A program made the position numbers and the translations under genes. Shown piece by piece: positions 51,393 to 60,730 of a stretch of 64,000 nt of DNA (positions are counted from its first letter, which is position 1; every line of letters begins with the position of its first letter). The stretch is from Bradyrhizobium manausense (GTDB lineage: Bacteria > Pseudomonadota > Alphaproteobacteria > Rhizobiales > Xanthobacteraceae). Below the pieces are notes generated by a model that saw only the letters and a program-made list of their open reading frames with translations, ran no database searches and had not been told where the DNA came from. The stretch lies in NCBI RefSeq assembly GCF_018131105.1, contig NZ_JAFCJI010000001.1, forward strand, positions 3,570,001 to 3,634,000. The letters are read 5' to 3'.

Positions 51393-51785
51393 TCAGGTCT
51401 TTTTCGACTCGTCGATGATGCTGACATGGGCCGCGACGACACGCCAGCCCTCCGGGAACCGAATCCAGGTCTGCATCTGCCGGCCGACCTTGCCAGGCAC
51501 CGTGTCGCGATAGAACAGGGTGGAGGCCACCGCTGTGTCGCGGCCGTAGCTCGAGATCACAGTCTTGGCAGTGCGGCGGTTGAGGCCGACCGGCGAACGC
51601 GCGGCGCGGAAGCCGGAGATCGCCTCATAGCCGTAGAGGTTCTCGCCGATGCCGTAGCGCAGCGTGCGAGGATCGTTGCGGAACAACTCGCCGAGCACGG
51701 CGACGTCGTTGGTGACGAGCGCCTGCTCATAGCGTTCGAACGCGGCTTTGACTTCCGCGATCACGTCGGGGAGATCGATCTCCAT
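51393..51785 (-). CDS. hpxZ: HpxZ-family protein (DUF3225, SnoaL-like)
   Basis: 130 aa (start [20 protein letters not shown]). SnoaL/NTF2-like fold with [26 protein letters not shown] and [17 protein letters not shown]. HpxZ accompanies oxalurate/ureide catabolic genes; its exact reaction is not established. It starts one base after the amidase stop, so it is coupled to atzE. Longer upstream codons are inside the amidase gene and were rejected. Confidence 0.88.
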   Translation of the reverse strand: MEIDLPDVIAEVKAAFERYEQALVTNDVAVLGELFRNDPRTLRYGIGENLYGYEAISGFRAARSPVGLNRRTAKTVISSYGRDTAVASTLFYRDTVPGKVGRQMQTWIRFPEGWRVVAAHVSIIDESKKT

Positions 51786-51786
51786 C

Positions 51787-53181
51787 TCAAATTCCTCTTG
51801 GGCTAGGCGCAGCGACCACGCCCATCTTCTCCAATGCGTACGCGACGCGCAACGCGATGTCCTCGCGCCAGGGAGCGGCAATGATCTGCACGCCAATCGG
51901 CAACGGCTCGAGCGGCACCGGCACCGCGACCACGGGCAGACCGACGAACGAGATCGGCTGGGTGTGGATGCCGATATTGGCGCGTACCGGCAGTTCGACG
52001 CCGTCGAGATTGAAGTTCACCTGGCCGAGCTTCGGCGCAGTGCAGGGCGTCGCCGGCGCGATCAGCACGTCGACGGATTTGAAGATCTCGGCAAGCTGCG
52101 CGCGATACCAGCGGCGGAATTTCTGCGCGCGGTCGACCAGCGGCGCCGGCACCATCGCGCCGGCGATCAATCGATCCCGCACAGCCGGATCGAAATCGTT
52201 CGGGCGCTTGCGCAGGCGGTCGAGATGCACCGAGGCGCCTTCGGTGGTGGTGATGACATAAGCCGCCGCACGCGCCCGCAAGGCTTCGGGCACGTCCACC
52301 ACTTTCGTTGCACCAAGCGCCCTGGCGACACGGCTGACAGCTTCGACGGCTTCCGGAAACACATTCTGCTGGAAATAACCGCCCGCAATCGCAATCCGCA
52401 AATCCGAGATCGGATTGGAAATCAACGGCAATGTCGGCTCTAACCCTCGCGTCGTACAGGCGGCATCGTCATCATCCGGACCCTGCATGGCGTCATAGGC
52501 GAGCGCGAGATCGGTGGCGCATCGTGCGAACGGGCCAAGATGATCGAGGCTCGCGACGAACGGAAACGAGCGTGCCCGCGACAGCCGGCCATAGGTCGGC
52601 TTCAGGCCAAAGATGCCGCAGAAGGACGATGGCACGCGGATCGAACCATTGGTGTCGGAGCCAAGTGCGATCGGCACCAGCGCGCCTCCGACGGCGCTGC
52701 CTGAACCGCCCGACGAGCCACCGGTCATCCGCGTCGTGTCATGCGGATTGCGCGAGGGGCCGTCATGGGTGTTCTCGCCCGTGAAGTCGTAGGCGTATTC
52801 GCCCATGTTGAGCGCGCCGACGAGCACAGCGCCGGCCGCTTCCAGTCGCTCGATCAGCGTGGCGTCGCGCTTGGCGGGCGCGAGGTCGCGATTGATCTTC
52901 GAGCCCGCGCGCGTCGGAAGCCCGGCGACGTCAAACAGGTTCTTGACCGCGAAGGGCACGCCGGCGAGCGGGCCGACGGTCTTGCCGGCGGCAATGTCAG
53001 CGTCGATGGCGAGCGCCCTGGCGCGGGCGCGATCGGCGGTGACGTCGGTAAAGGAATTGAGGACGGTGTCGTGCTGCTTGATGCGCGCGAGGGCCGCTTC
53101 AGTGGCATCGAGCGCCGACATCGTTCCGCCCGCAACCGCGCTCGCGATTCCTGACGCCGTCATCTCTGGCTTGGTGGTCAT
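51787..53181 (-). CDS. atzE: AtzE-family amidase (1-carboxybiuret hydrolase-like)
   Basis: 464-aa amidase-signature enzyme: Lys in [16 protein letters not shown], cis-Ser in [17 protein letters not shown], Ser in [15 protein letters not shown]. AtzE deaminates 1-carboxybiuret to allophanate-yielding product and needs the small subunit AtzG, whose gene is directly upstream here (7-bp gap). With AtzF at the other end of the cluster, a route from carboxybiuret/ureide nitrogen to ammonia is complete in principle. Full length. Confidence 0.88.
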   Translation of the reverse strand: MTTKPEMTASGIASAVAGGTMSALDATEAALARIKQHDTVLNSFTDVTADRARARALAIDADIAAGKTVGPLAGVPFAVKNLFDVAGLPTRAGSKINRDLAPAKRDATLIERLEAAGAVLVGALNMGEYAYDFTGENTHDGPSRNPHDTTRMTGGSSGGSGSAVGGALVPIALGSDTNGSIRVPSSFCGIFGLKPTYGRLSRARSFPFVASLDHLGPFARCATDLALAYDAMQGPDDDDAACTTRGLEPTLPLISNPISDLRIAIAGGYFQQNVFPEAVEAVSRVARALGATKVVDVPEALRARAAAYVITTTEGASVHLDRLRKRPNDFDPAVRDRLIAGAMVPAPLVDRAQKFRRWYRAQLAEIFKSVDVLIAPATPCTAPKLGQVNFNLDGVELPVRANIGIHTQPISFVGLPVVAVPVPLEPLPIGVQIIAAPWREDIALRVAYALEKMGVVAAPSPRGI

Positions 53182-53188
53182 GGCAGCA

Positions 53189-53368
53189 TCAGACGGTAAA
53201 GATCGGCGCCGGCTCGGTCTCGTCCGGCAGCGCGAATTCGTCGACGAGGCGGCCGAGCCGCAGCGAGACTTCGAGATTGGCGCGTACCGCAGGCCGCCAG
53301 GCCTCTTCCACCGGCAGCGCCAAGGCTTTCGATACGGCGTCGATATAGTCGTCCAGCAGATCGGCCAT
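53189..53368 (-). CDS. atzG: AtzG-like small subunit (DUF4089)
   Basis: 59 aa starting MADLLDDYIDAVSKAL, with SD GGGAG before the ATG at 53368 (a longer start at 53383 is possible). DUF4089 members are GatC-like partners of AtzE amidases. The helical pattern (EAWRPAVRANLEVSLRLGRLVDEF) fits. It heads the atzG-atzE-hpxZ-gntR run. Confidence 0.85.
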   Translation of the reverse strand: MADLLDDYIDAVSKALALPVEEAWRPAVRANLEVSLRLGRLVDEFALPDETEPAPIFTV

Positions 53369-53495
53369 CACGCTCCCAAACATCAGTGCACCGGCAACGG
53401 CGGATGCGGATCGCCGTCAACATGACGTTACGTAATAAGTTGTGACTTTGGAAGGCTGGACCTTGGCGCTCGAGCCTTGGATCGTTGCGAGGGCA

Positions 53496-53510
53496 GCCTA
53501 CTTAATAGGC
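53496..53510. promoter_or_regulatory. Inverted repeat upstream of atzG
   Basis: GCCTA-CTTAA-TAGGC, nested in the larger inverted repeat CGTTGC (53483-53488)/GCAACG (53509-53514). It lies about 130 bp before atzG and may be a regulator site or a terminator of the APH gene. Confidence 0.35.
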
Positions 53511-53548
53511 AACGTCGCACGCTTCGAAGGGCAGCCGGCCCCCGGCGA

Positions 53549-54526
53549 TCACTCCGCCCAGATCAACTCCTGCAATTCGACAAGATCATTTGCCTTGTCC
53601 TGCCAGCCCTCGATGCAAATGTGGCTGTTGAGGTCGCTGGCATGGTGCAGCAGCATCAGAGCCATCAGGCGGCGCTTGAGCGCGAAATCGGGATTTGAGT
53701 AGCCGAAGCCTTCGAGCAGGCTGCGCACTCTCCGCGGCCGACCTGCAGACATGAAGGCGCTGGGGCCGAGCAGATCGTAATCGCGCCAGCCTGCACGGAC
53801 GTCGCCGAAGTCGAACAGGCCCGCGAGTGACCAGTCGCCGTTGCGACAGGCGAGCAGAAAATTCTCCGGAATGTATTCGCCGATCAGGATCACCGGCGGC
53901 GCATCCATCGGGATCAGCATTGCGGCATCGCGCAGGAGATCGTCGAGGCCTTCAAGGAATTTCGGCGCGAGGCCGAGACGGGTGTGGCGCGCGCGACAGC
54001 CCAGCATCTGCGCGCGGATGAACGCGTCCCACCGCGGCTCCATCTCTGCCAGCGGGCCGAGCGGCGCGCGCTGCACAGCGGCAATGGTCTCGCCGATCTG
54101 GCGCAACACGCGCTCCTTCTGCGCTTCTGGCAATGAGGGCCAGACTTCCGAGCCGAGCGTACCTGAAAGGCGCGTGATGACGAGATAGGGCCAGCCATCG
54201 CGCTCACCCTCCACGATGATCTCGGGAATCGGCAGATGAAGCCGGCCCACAAGCTGCGTCAGCGAGCTGCGCTCCGAGACGAATTGCGCGCGCAATAGCG
54301 GCGGGAATATCTTCAGGATCAGCTTGTCGCCGAGCCCGACCACGAGGTTGGTGCCGGTCGAAAACACATGCGGCGCGTTGATATCGAGACCATGGCCGCG
54401 CGCAATGTCGAGCGCTACTGGCAGCCATCGGGAGGGGTCGGCGCGCAAGGCGCGATAAGCCTCTCGGCTCGCCGAAGCCGATGCGCCCCACACCCCGGCC
54501 GCGTCAGGCGGTAGCGTCGCGTCCAT
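53549..54526 (-). CDS. APH-fold phosphotransferase family protein with altered catalytic loop
   Basis: 325 aa. The APH/choline-kinase fold is recognisable: N-lobe GLGDKLILKIF (ATP-anchoring Lys), C-lobe DFGDVRAGWRDYDLLGP (the metal DFG-like motif). The catalytic loop, usually HGDxxxxN, reads IGEYIPEN, so the His and Asp are replaced by Ile and Glu while Asn is kept. It may be inactive or unusual. It is 18 bp after the emfourin-like gene on the same strand, so it may be co-expressed with the protease pair. Confidence 0.7.
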   Translation of the reverse strand: MDATLPPDAAGVWGASASASREAYRALRADPSRWLPVALDIARGHGLDINAPHVFSTGTNLVVGLGDKLILKIFPPLLRAQFVSERSSLTQLVGRLHLPIPEIIVEGERDGWPYLVITRLSGTLGSEVWPSLPEAQKERVLRQIGETIAAVQRAPLGPLAEMEPRWDAFIRAQMLGCRARHTRLGLAPKFLEGLDDLLRDAAMLIPMDAPPVILIGEYIPENFLLACRNGDWSLAGLFDFGDVRAGWRDYDLLGPSAFMSAGRPRRVRSLLEGFGYSNPDFALKRRLMALMLLHHASDLNSHICIEGWQDKANDLVELQELIWAE

Positions 54527-54544
54527 CACAGCGTCCGCCCAGCT

Positions 54545-54820
54545 CTACTCCAGCACATCCTTGACGCTGTTCTTGATGGTCGAGGGCACGGCATGCTCGG
54601 GGACTTCAATGGTCTGGGTACCGCGCGTGATGCGGTAGGTGAACGCGTCGGCCTGCCCGGAACGCGCCGCAGGGATTTTCTTCGGGTCGGCGAACAGCTG
54701 GTCCACCGTCTTCTGGTCGGCGGACGACAGATCAGACACGGCCAACTCGCCGCGACTCTTGAGGTGAGGGCCGCCGAAACCGGCGACCCCTCCGACGCGC
54801 TCGATCTTCAGGCGATCCAC
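54545..54820 (-). CDS. Emfourin-like protease inhibitor
   Basis: 91 aa starting at GTG 54820 with SD AGGAAG. The sequence opens VDRLKIERVGGVAGFGGP, holds a central AVSDLSSADQKTVDQLF, and ends FTYRITRGTQTIEVPEHAVP, matching the emfourin pattern of small M4-protease inhibitors encoded beside protealysin (family knowledge). It lies 31 bp after the M4 protease gene. The longer ORF upstream overlaps the protease and is not real. Confidence 0.8.
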   Translation of the reverse strand: MDRLKIERVGGVAGFGGPHLKSRGELAVSDLSSADQKTVDQLFADPKKIPAARSGQADAFTYRITRGTQTIEVPEHAVPSTIKNSVKDVLE

Positions 54821-54851
54821 GCTGTCTTCCTTTCGGGGCGTGCTTGACCCT

Positions 54852-55883
54852 TCACAGCCCGATCTTCGTCCACCCCGCATTGACGGCAGCGGCGACGGCG
54901 GGCGCCTTCGGGTACATTGTTTGCGCCACCTGACGGGTCCGGGCGGCAAATGCCTTCATCGTCATGTTTGGCGTGGGGCCGAAGCCCGTCAGCGAACGAT
55001 ACCACACTTGGCCGACCTCGGCCCAGCTATTCCCGCCGAGCGTCACGCAGGCCGTATAGAAAGCCAGATTGGGCGGCCCGCTCGAATAATGCGGATCCAT
55101 GCCCGGCGTGATCTGGGAGTATTTGGTCGGCTGCGGCGCCAGGCAGTGTTTGCCGGCCGGATTGGCCATGTCGCGCAGGCAGGTAAAGCCCTTCTTCTTC
55201 GACGCCGGGCCCATGATGTCGCGCCCGATCAGCCAGTCCGCCTTCTTGACGGTCTGCCTGGCTTCCCACTGCCGGAACATCGAACCGAAACAGTCGGACA
55301 TGCTTTCGTTCAGGCCGCCGGCATCGCCGCTGTAGGCGAGTTGGAGACTGTGCTGGGTCACGCCATGAGTCAGCTCGTGGCCGATGACGTCGTTCCCCCT
55401 GGTGAAGTCGACGAAGATGCTGCCGTCGCCATCGCCGTAAATCATCTGCGATCCGTTCCACATGGCGTTGTTGTACTTCTCGCCGAAATGGGCCGACGAC
55501 ATCATGGTCATGCCGTGATCGTCGATCGAATTCCGGTTGAAAACCTGCTGATAGAATTTCGCGACTTTGGTAGTCTGGTTGAAGGCACGCTTGACGGACG
55601 CGTCGGGCGACGACTTCGGCTTCGGAACGGGCGTACCCGGCAGCGTCTGCGTATGCTTGCAATCGTAGACCGTGACGGACGGTGCCGCGGCAAGCGTAAC
55701 CAGCCCACTGGCGCGCGTCGCGGCAACGCTGGTGAACCTCGCAGCCTGCGTCCGCAATTCGCGCAGTTCGTGACTGATCTGGACGGTGTCGACCATCCGC
55801 TTGCGAATCGGAGCCGCGAGCTTCTTGTCCTGGGAGAGCCTGGTCAAAACGTCGTTCGGGATGATGAAGCATGAGCAGGGCAT
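54852..55883 (-). CDS. Protealysin-like M4 family metalloprotease
   Basis: 343 aa. The short propeptide begins MPCSCFIIPNDVL, like protealysin. The zinc motif is H169-E-L-T-H173 (GHELTHGVTQHS), the third ligand E193 is in NESMSDCF, and the late catalytic His is in GMDPHYSSGPPNLAF. No classical signal peptide is seen, which suits protealysin-like enzymes found intracellularly or exported otherwise. It heads the protease-inhibitor pair. A longer start at 55949 has no SD and lacks family similarity. Confidence 0.92.
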   Translation of the reverse strand: MPCSCFIIPNDVLTRLSQDKKLAAPIRKRMVDTVQISHELRELRTQAARFTSVAATRASGLVTLAAAPSVTVYDCKHTQTLPGTPVPKPKSSPDASVKRAFNQTTKVAKFYQQVFNRNSIDDHGMTMMSSAHFGEKYNNAMWNGSQMIYGDGDGSIFVDFTRGNDVIGHELTHGVTQHSLQLAYSGDAGGLNESMSDCFGSMFRQWEARQTVKKADWLIGRDIMGPASKKKGFTCLRDMANPAGKHCLAPQPTKYSQITPGMDPHYSSGPPNLAFYTACVTLGGNSWAEVGQVWYRSLTGFGPTPNMTMKAFAARTRQVAQTMYPKAPAVAAAVNAGWTKIGL

Positions 55884-56119
55884 CGATAGCCTCCAATACA
55901 GCTTTTCGAAAATGATGAATGAAACAACCGCAAGGTCATGGCCGCCCAACGGCGACGAGCGTTGCCGCAGACGGGCGTGACGCGACCAGGATTATTGCAG
56001 GGACCCGGCGTGTTGCGTGTGAACTCGCACACACATCTCTGGTTGAGCAACGCCCGGTTCGCATTCGCCGCGAACGAAGCTCGCGCTTCGCGTGTACGAT
56101 CGCGAGATCAACGCCTCGG

Positions 56120-57445
56120 CTAGCGATCCGGGCTGGCGCGCTCGAACTGGCGCAGCAGCTTGTTGCCGCGCTCGACTGCGGTATCCAGCGCGGCTTGCGC
56201 GCTCTTCTGGCCGGCAAACGCCTGCTCGAGCTCTTCCTCGATCGCGCCGCGGATCAGGTTGAACGAGCCGAGCCGGATGCCCTTGGAATTTGCGGTCGGC
56301 GGATGCAGCGTGATCTCCTCGAACGAGATCGCCGAGCCCGGGTTGCGCTCGTAAAAACCTTGCGCGCGCGTCAACTCGAAGGCGGCGCGGGTCACAGGCA
56401 AATACCCGGTGTTCTGATGCCAGGCGGCCTGGACGCCGGGTTGAGACAGATAGGCGAAAAACCGCGCTACGCCCTTGTATTCCTCGCGCGACCGGTCGCG
56501 CAGCACCCACAGCGTGGCGCCGCCGATGATGGAGTTCTGCGGCGCACCCTTCACGTCGGGCCAGTACGGCATCATGCCGTAGCCGATCTCGAACTTCGAA
56601 TTGGCCTTGATGTCGGCGCGCGTCGCCGAGGAGCCGATGAAGATGCCGCACTCACCGTTCTGGAAACGCGGCTCGGCCGATTGCCCACGGCCGCTATAGT
56701 CGAACAATTTTGTCTTTTGCCATTCGGCGAGCTGAGCGATGTGCTTGACCACGACCGGATTGTTGATGGTCAATTCCGCATCGAGGCCGGCAAAGCCATT
56801 CCCGCGCGTGGCCAGCGGCAGATCGTGAAACGCCGAAAAATTCTCGACATGAATCCAGGACGGCCACGACGTGGTGAAACCACAGACCGCGCCGCGCTCG
56901 CGCAGGCGCTTTGCAGCAGCACCAAGCTCAGGCCAGGTTTTCGGCGGCGTCTCGGGATCGAGGCCGGCGTCGCGGAACATGGTCTTGTTGTAGTAGAGGA
57001 TCGGCGTCGACGAGTTGAACGGAAACGACAGCAGATTGCCGGCGGCGTCGGTGTAGTAACCGGAGACCGCCGGAAGATAGTCGGTGAGCGAGAACGGCTC
57101 GCCCATGTCATGCATCATGCTGTAGACCGGATAGATCGCGCCTTTTGCTGCGGTCATGGTCGCCGTGGCAACCTCATTGACCTGGACGATCGCGGGCTGG
57201 CTGCGCGAGCGGAAGGCGAAGATCGCGGCCGTCACCGTCTCGGTGTAGTTGCCCTTGTAGGCAGGCACGATGCGATAATCGGACTGCGAGGCGTTAAAGT
57301 CGGAAGCGAGCTTATCGAGCTGCTTGCCGAGCTCGCCCGACATGGCGTGCCACCACGCGATGTCGGTCGTGGCACGCGCCTCGCAGCTCAATGCGAGAGC
57401 CAAAGCGGCGGCGGCGACCTGCAAAAGGCGCAATGCTGAAGTCAC
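56120..57445 (-). CDS. ugpB: sn-glycerol-3-phosphate ABC transporter binding protein UgpB
   Basis: 441 aa. A signal peptide (MTSALRLLQVAAAALALALS) ends before ATTDIAWWHAMSGELG, a UgpB-like opening. SSTPILYYNKTMFRDAGLDPETPPKTW and the following sugar-binding-type SBP_bac fold are intact. UgpB binds G3P or G3P diesters for the UgpAEC importer. No ugpA, E or C is adjacent; the neighbours are a protease gene and a divergent TRAP binding-protein gene. No PHO box is seen upstream. Confidence 0.85.
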   Translation of the reverse strand: MTSALRLLQVAAAALALALSCEARATTDIAWWHAMSGELGKQLDKLASDFNASQSDYRIVPAYKGNYTETVTAAIFAFRSRSQPAIVQVNEVATATMTAAKGAIYPVYSMMHDMGEPFSLTDYLPAVSGYYTDAAGNLLSFPFNSSTPILYYNKTMFRDAGLDPETPPKTWPELGAAAKRLRERGAVCGFTTSWPSWIHVENFSAFHDLPLATRGNGFAGLDAELTINNPVVVKHIAQLAEWQKTKLFDYSGRGQSAEPRFQNGECGIFIGSSATRADIKANSKFEIGYGMMPYWPDVKGAPQNSIIGGATLWVLRDRSREEYKGVARFFAYLSQPGVQAAWHQNTGYLPVTRAAFELTRAQGFYERNPGSAISFEEITLHPPTANSKGIRLGSFNLIRGAIEEELEQAFAGQKSAQAALDTAVERGNKLLRQFERASPDR

Positions 57446-57649
57446 GATGGCTCTTCCCGGATCAAGCGGCGAAAGGCGACCGAACCTTGCTTAAGGCGCA
57501 GCACGAGCGGTTTCAACCGGGAATGAAGGCAGACCGCGGCGCACAATCACCCGGCCGGCTAGGGTCTGGGATGGCCTTCCCTTAACCATCTGCTAGATTG
57601 CATTGAACCTTTTGGTCCCGCCATAGACTCCATCTCCGAGGGGTTGAGT

Positions 57650-58645
57650 GTGCCAGTGTTAAACCGTGCCGAATTCTCGCGGACCGGGGTGATTTTCGTT
57701 GCGCTTCTGTTCGCCATCTGCGCGACGGGCGCCGCTGCGCGCGAATTCCGCGCCGCCGACACCCAGAGCGAGGACTACCCGACCGTCCAGGCGCTCCGCT
57801 ATATGGGCGCGCTGATCGCCGAGCGCACCGGCGGCCGCCACGAGATCAAGGTGTTTCACTCCCGCCAGCTCGGCGAGGAGAAGGAGACGATCGAGCAGAC
57901 CCGCGCCGGCGCAATCGACCTCAACCGGACCAACGTGGCCCTGATCGGCAATTTTGTCCCGGCGATGAACGTGCTGGCGATGCCGTTCCTGTTCCGGTCC
58001 ATCGAGCACATGCAGAAGGTGCTGGACGGAGCGATCGGCAACGAGATCCTCGGCAGCTTCGAGCCTTACGGATTCGTCGGGCTCGCCTTCTACGATTCCG
58101 GGGCACGCTCGATCTACAACAGCGTCCGTCCGGTAAAGAGCATGGCCGACCTCAAGGGATTGCGGATCCGGGTGCAGCAATCGGAGTTGATGAGCCAGAT
58201 GATTCGATCGCTTGGCGCCGAGCCGGTCGAATTGCCCTATGGCCAGGTGCTGACGGGGCTCGCGACCCATCTGATCGACGGCGCCGAGAACAACTGGCCA
58301 TCCTTCGTGACGACGGACCATTACAAATATGCCGGCTACTACACCCTCACCGAACACACGATGAGCCCGGAGGTGCTGGTAATGTCGCTCAAGGCGTGGC
58401 GCAGCCTCTCGGCGGAGGACCAGACCATTTTCAGGGAGGCCGCACAGCGCTCCAGCCAGTTCATGCGCGAAAAATGGCGCGACCTCGAGGAGCAGTCCCA
58501 GCACAAGGCGGAGGCCGCCGGCATCATCGTGACCAAGGATATCGACCGCAAGCCGTTCGAAGATGCGATGGCGCCGGTCTACGCCAAGGCCGCGCAAGAT
58601 CCCGCCGCCGCGGCGCTGATCGAACGCATTCGCAAGGTGGAGTAA
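57650..58645 (+). CDS. TRAP-type substrate-binding protein (DctP family)
   Basis: 331 aa beginning GTG at 57650, 6 nt after GAGGGG (a TTG at 57644 is the longer option). A hydrophobic export signal ends near ATGAAAREF. DctP features are seen: DLKGLRIRVQQSELMSQMIRSLGAEPVELPYGQVLTGL with the conserved ligand Arg, and VDGAENNW-like region HLIDGAENNWPSF. Usually such proteins feed DctQM permeases, but none follows; two histidine kinase genes and a regulator gene do. It may therefore present ligand to the sensor. Confidence 0.85.
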   Translation: MPVLNRAEFSRTGVIFVALLFAICATGAAAREFRAADTQSEDYPTVQALRYMGALIAERTGGRHEIKVFHSRQLGEEKETIEQTRAGAIDLNRTNVALIGNFVPAMNVLAMPFLFRSIEHMQKVLDGAIGNEILGSFEPYGFVGLAFYDSGARSIYNSVRPVKSMADLKGLRIRVQQSELMSQMIRSLGAEPVELPYGQVLTGLATHLIDGAENNWPSFVTTDHYKYAGYYTLTEHTMSPEVLVMSLKAWRSLSAEDQTIFREAAQRSSQFMREKWRDLEEQSQHKAEAAGIIVTKDIDRKPFEDAMAPVYAKAAQDPAAAALIERIRKVE

Positions 58646-58651
58646 CGCCGC

Positions 58652-60730
58652 TTGATCGCGACTGGCACCAGCGAGAACGCAGAGCGGCCGCCCGGCCCGA
58701 TCGGGCGGATGCGCGCGCGCCTCGTCGGCGTGTTGCGGGCGGTGCCGATCCGCTGGCGCATCCTGTCGATCGCGGCGCTGAACTCGGCTGTCGTGATCGT
58801 GCTGGTGGCGATGATCTGGAATGGCGCGCAGGTGCTGGGATCGGCCTGGGACGACGTGCGACAGGTGCGCGAATCCGACCGGATCCTGGCGCTGCTCGAA
58901 AGCGAGACCGGACGGCTCCAGAACCTGATCCACCGCTACATCAACCAGCCGAGCCCGGACCTGTTCGCCGAGATCCTGCTGCTGCGCGAGGCCGTGCTGG
59001 GCACGCTGACCGACCGCGCCGCCAAGGACCCGATGCTGTCGGGCTCCGTCGAGGAGCTGGAGCGCACCACCGACCGCTTCCTCAACGGCTTCGGCGATCT
59101 GCGCACCGTGCAGGCGACCATCGCCAAGACCTATGAGGAGCAGGTGCAGGGTCCGGCCAAGGATATGGCGGGCCTGTACTCCATCATCGAAGGCGCCACC
59201 GGCCACCGCGACGCGCTGATCTGGCCCTCGCTCGGCAAGTCGCGCGAGGCCTTCACCGCGATGCTGGTCGCGGCCAACTCCTATTACCTGTCGCTGTCGC
59301 CCGGCGCCGCCGACGATGCGCGCCGGAACACCGAGACGATCGAGAAGACCATCCCTGTGATGATCGATCTCGCCGACAACGATCTCCAGCGCATGGCGCT
59401 GCAGAAGCTCGGGGCCCGCACCATGGCGCTGCGCGAGGGCTTTGCAAAGCTATCGGAGCAATTGACCAACCGCACCGAACTCCTGCGCAACACCATCGAC
59501 GCCAGCCAGGCCGAGGCAATCGGCGCCATCGACGACCTCTCGACGAAAATGCGCCGGCGCGAGCAGAAGGCGCAGGAGACGTTTGACCGCACGCTGGCCG
59601 ATATTTCTCGTCGTGTTCTTTCCATCGCGGTGATCTTCCTCGGCATCATCCTCACCGCCGGCGTGCTGATCGCGCTGTCGATCCGGCTGCCGCTGCAGCA
59701 GATCATGGCCGCGATGCGCGCTATCACGCTCGGCGATCTCGGCCGCGAGGTGCAGGGCACCAAGGCCCGCGACGAGGTCGGCGCCATGGCGCGCGCCGTG
59801 GAAGTGTTCCGCGAGAACGCGATCGCGAAACGCGAGACCGAAGACGAGCTGCGCACGTCCAAGGAAAAGGCCGAGAGCGCGCTGCTCGAGCTCAACACCG
59901 CGCAGCAGAATCTGATCGATGCAGAGCGGCTCGCCGCGCTCGGCGGCCTCGTCGCCGGCGTCGCGCATGAGGTCAACAACCCCATCGGCATCAGCCTGAC
60001 CGTGGCCTCGAGCTTCGCAAGGCGCAGCGAGATTTTTGAGGCCCAGCTCAGGGGCGACGGGGGCCTGCGCCGCTCGCAGCTCGAGGAATTCGTGCAGTCC
60101 TCGCGCGACGCCTCGCAGCAGCTCGTCGCCAACCTCACCCGCGCCGGCGAGCTGATCCAGTCGTTCAAGCAGGTCGCGGTCGACCGCTCCCATGCCGAAC
60201 GGCGGCAGTTCTCATTGAGCGAAGCAACCGACCAGATCATCGCCAGCCTGCGGCCTGTGCTGAAGCGCTCGCCGATCACGCTCCAGGTCGACGTGCCCGA
60301 GGGGCTCCTGCTCGACGGCTATCCCGGCTCCTACGGCCAGATCCTGACCAATCTGTTTCTCAATGCCGCCAACCATGCCTTTGCCGACGGCCGCGCCGGC
60401 ACCATCACGATCTCGGCCCGGCCGCGCGGCACCGACGATATCGAGATCAGCTTCGCCGATGACGGCGCCGGCATGACCCCGGACGTGCAGCGCCAGGCCT
60501 TTGACCCATTCTTTACCACCCGGCGCAATGAAGGTGGCACGGGACTGGGCCTGCATATCGTCTATAACCTTGTCACCCAGCAGCTCGGCGGCCGCATGAT
60601 GCTGGAATCCAAGCTGGGACAAGGCACTACTTTTCGGATTATCATGCCGCGGATCGCCAAGGGCGGCGCGCAAAGCACAGAAAGTGACGGGACTTCTCAA
60701 TGGCCGAACAGGACGATGTCCTCCACCTGA
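58652..60730 (+). CDS. Membrane sensor histidine kinase with helical periplasmic domain
   Basis: 692 aa, starting at TTG 58652, 6 bp after the binding protein stop. One N-terminal TM (about 32-55), a long helical sensor region (about 60-330; TorS/HBM-like in shape), a second TM (VLSIAVIFLGIILTAGVLIALSI), HAMP, a coiled coil, H-box GGLVAGVAHEVNNPIGIS, N-box NLFLNAANHAF, G-boxes FADDGAGM and GGTGLGLHIVYNL. Its end overlaps the next gene by 31 bp. Confidence 0.87.
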   Translation: MIATGTSENAERPPGPIGRMRARLVGVLRAVPIRWRILSIAALNSAVVIVLVAMIWNGAQVLGSAWDDVRQVRESDRILALLESETGRLQNLIHRYINQPSPDLFAEILLLREAVLGTLTDRAAKDPMLSGSVEELERTTDRFLNGFGDLRTVQATIAKTYEEQVQGPAKDMAGLYSIIEGATGHRDALIWPSLGKSREAFTAMLVAANSYYLSLSPGAADDARRNTETIEKTIPVMIDLADNDLQRMALQKLGARTMALREGFAKLSEQLTNRTELLRNTIDASQAEAIGAIDDLSTKMRRREQKAQETFDRTLADISRRVLSIAVIFLGIILTAGVLIALSIRLPLQQIMAAMRAITLGDLGREVQGTKARDEVGAMARAVEVFRENAIAKRETEDELRTSKEKAESALLELNTAQQNLIDAERLAALGGLVAGVAHEVNNPIGISLTVASSFARRSEIFEAQLRGDGGLRRSQLEEFVQSSRDASQQLVANLTRAGELIQSFKQVAVDRSHAERRQFSLSEATDQIIASLRPVLKRSPITLQVDVPEGLLLDGYPGSYGQILTNLFLNAANHAFADGRAGTITISARPRGTDDIEISFADDGAGMTPDVQRQAFDPFFTTRRNEGGTGLGLHIVYNLVTQQLGGRMMLESKLGQGTTFRIIMPRIAKGGAQSTESDGTSQWPNRTMSST

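Noticed and set aside
60700..60730. Suspected frameshift between the two kinases
   Set aside because: Both proteins are complete with all kinase boxes; the overlap is a normal gene overlap.
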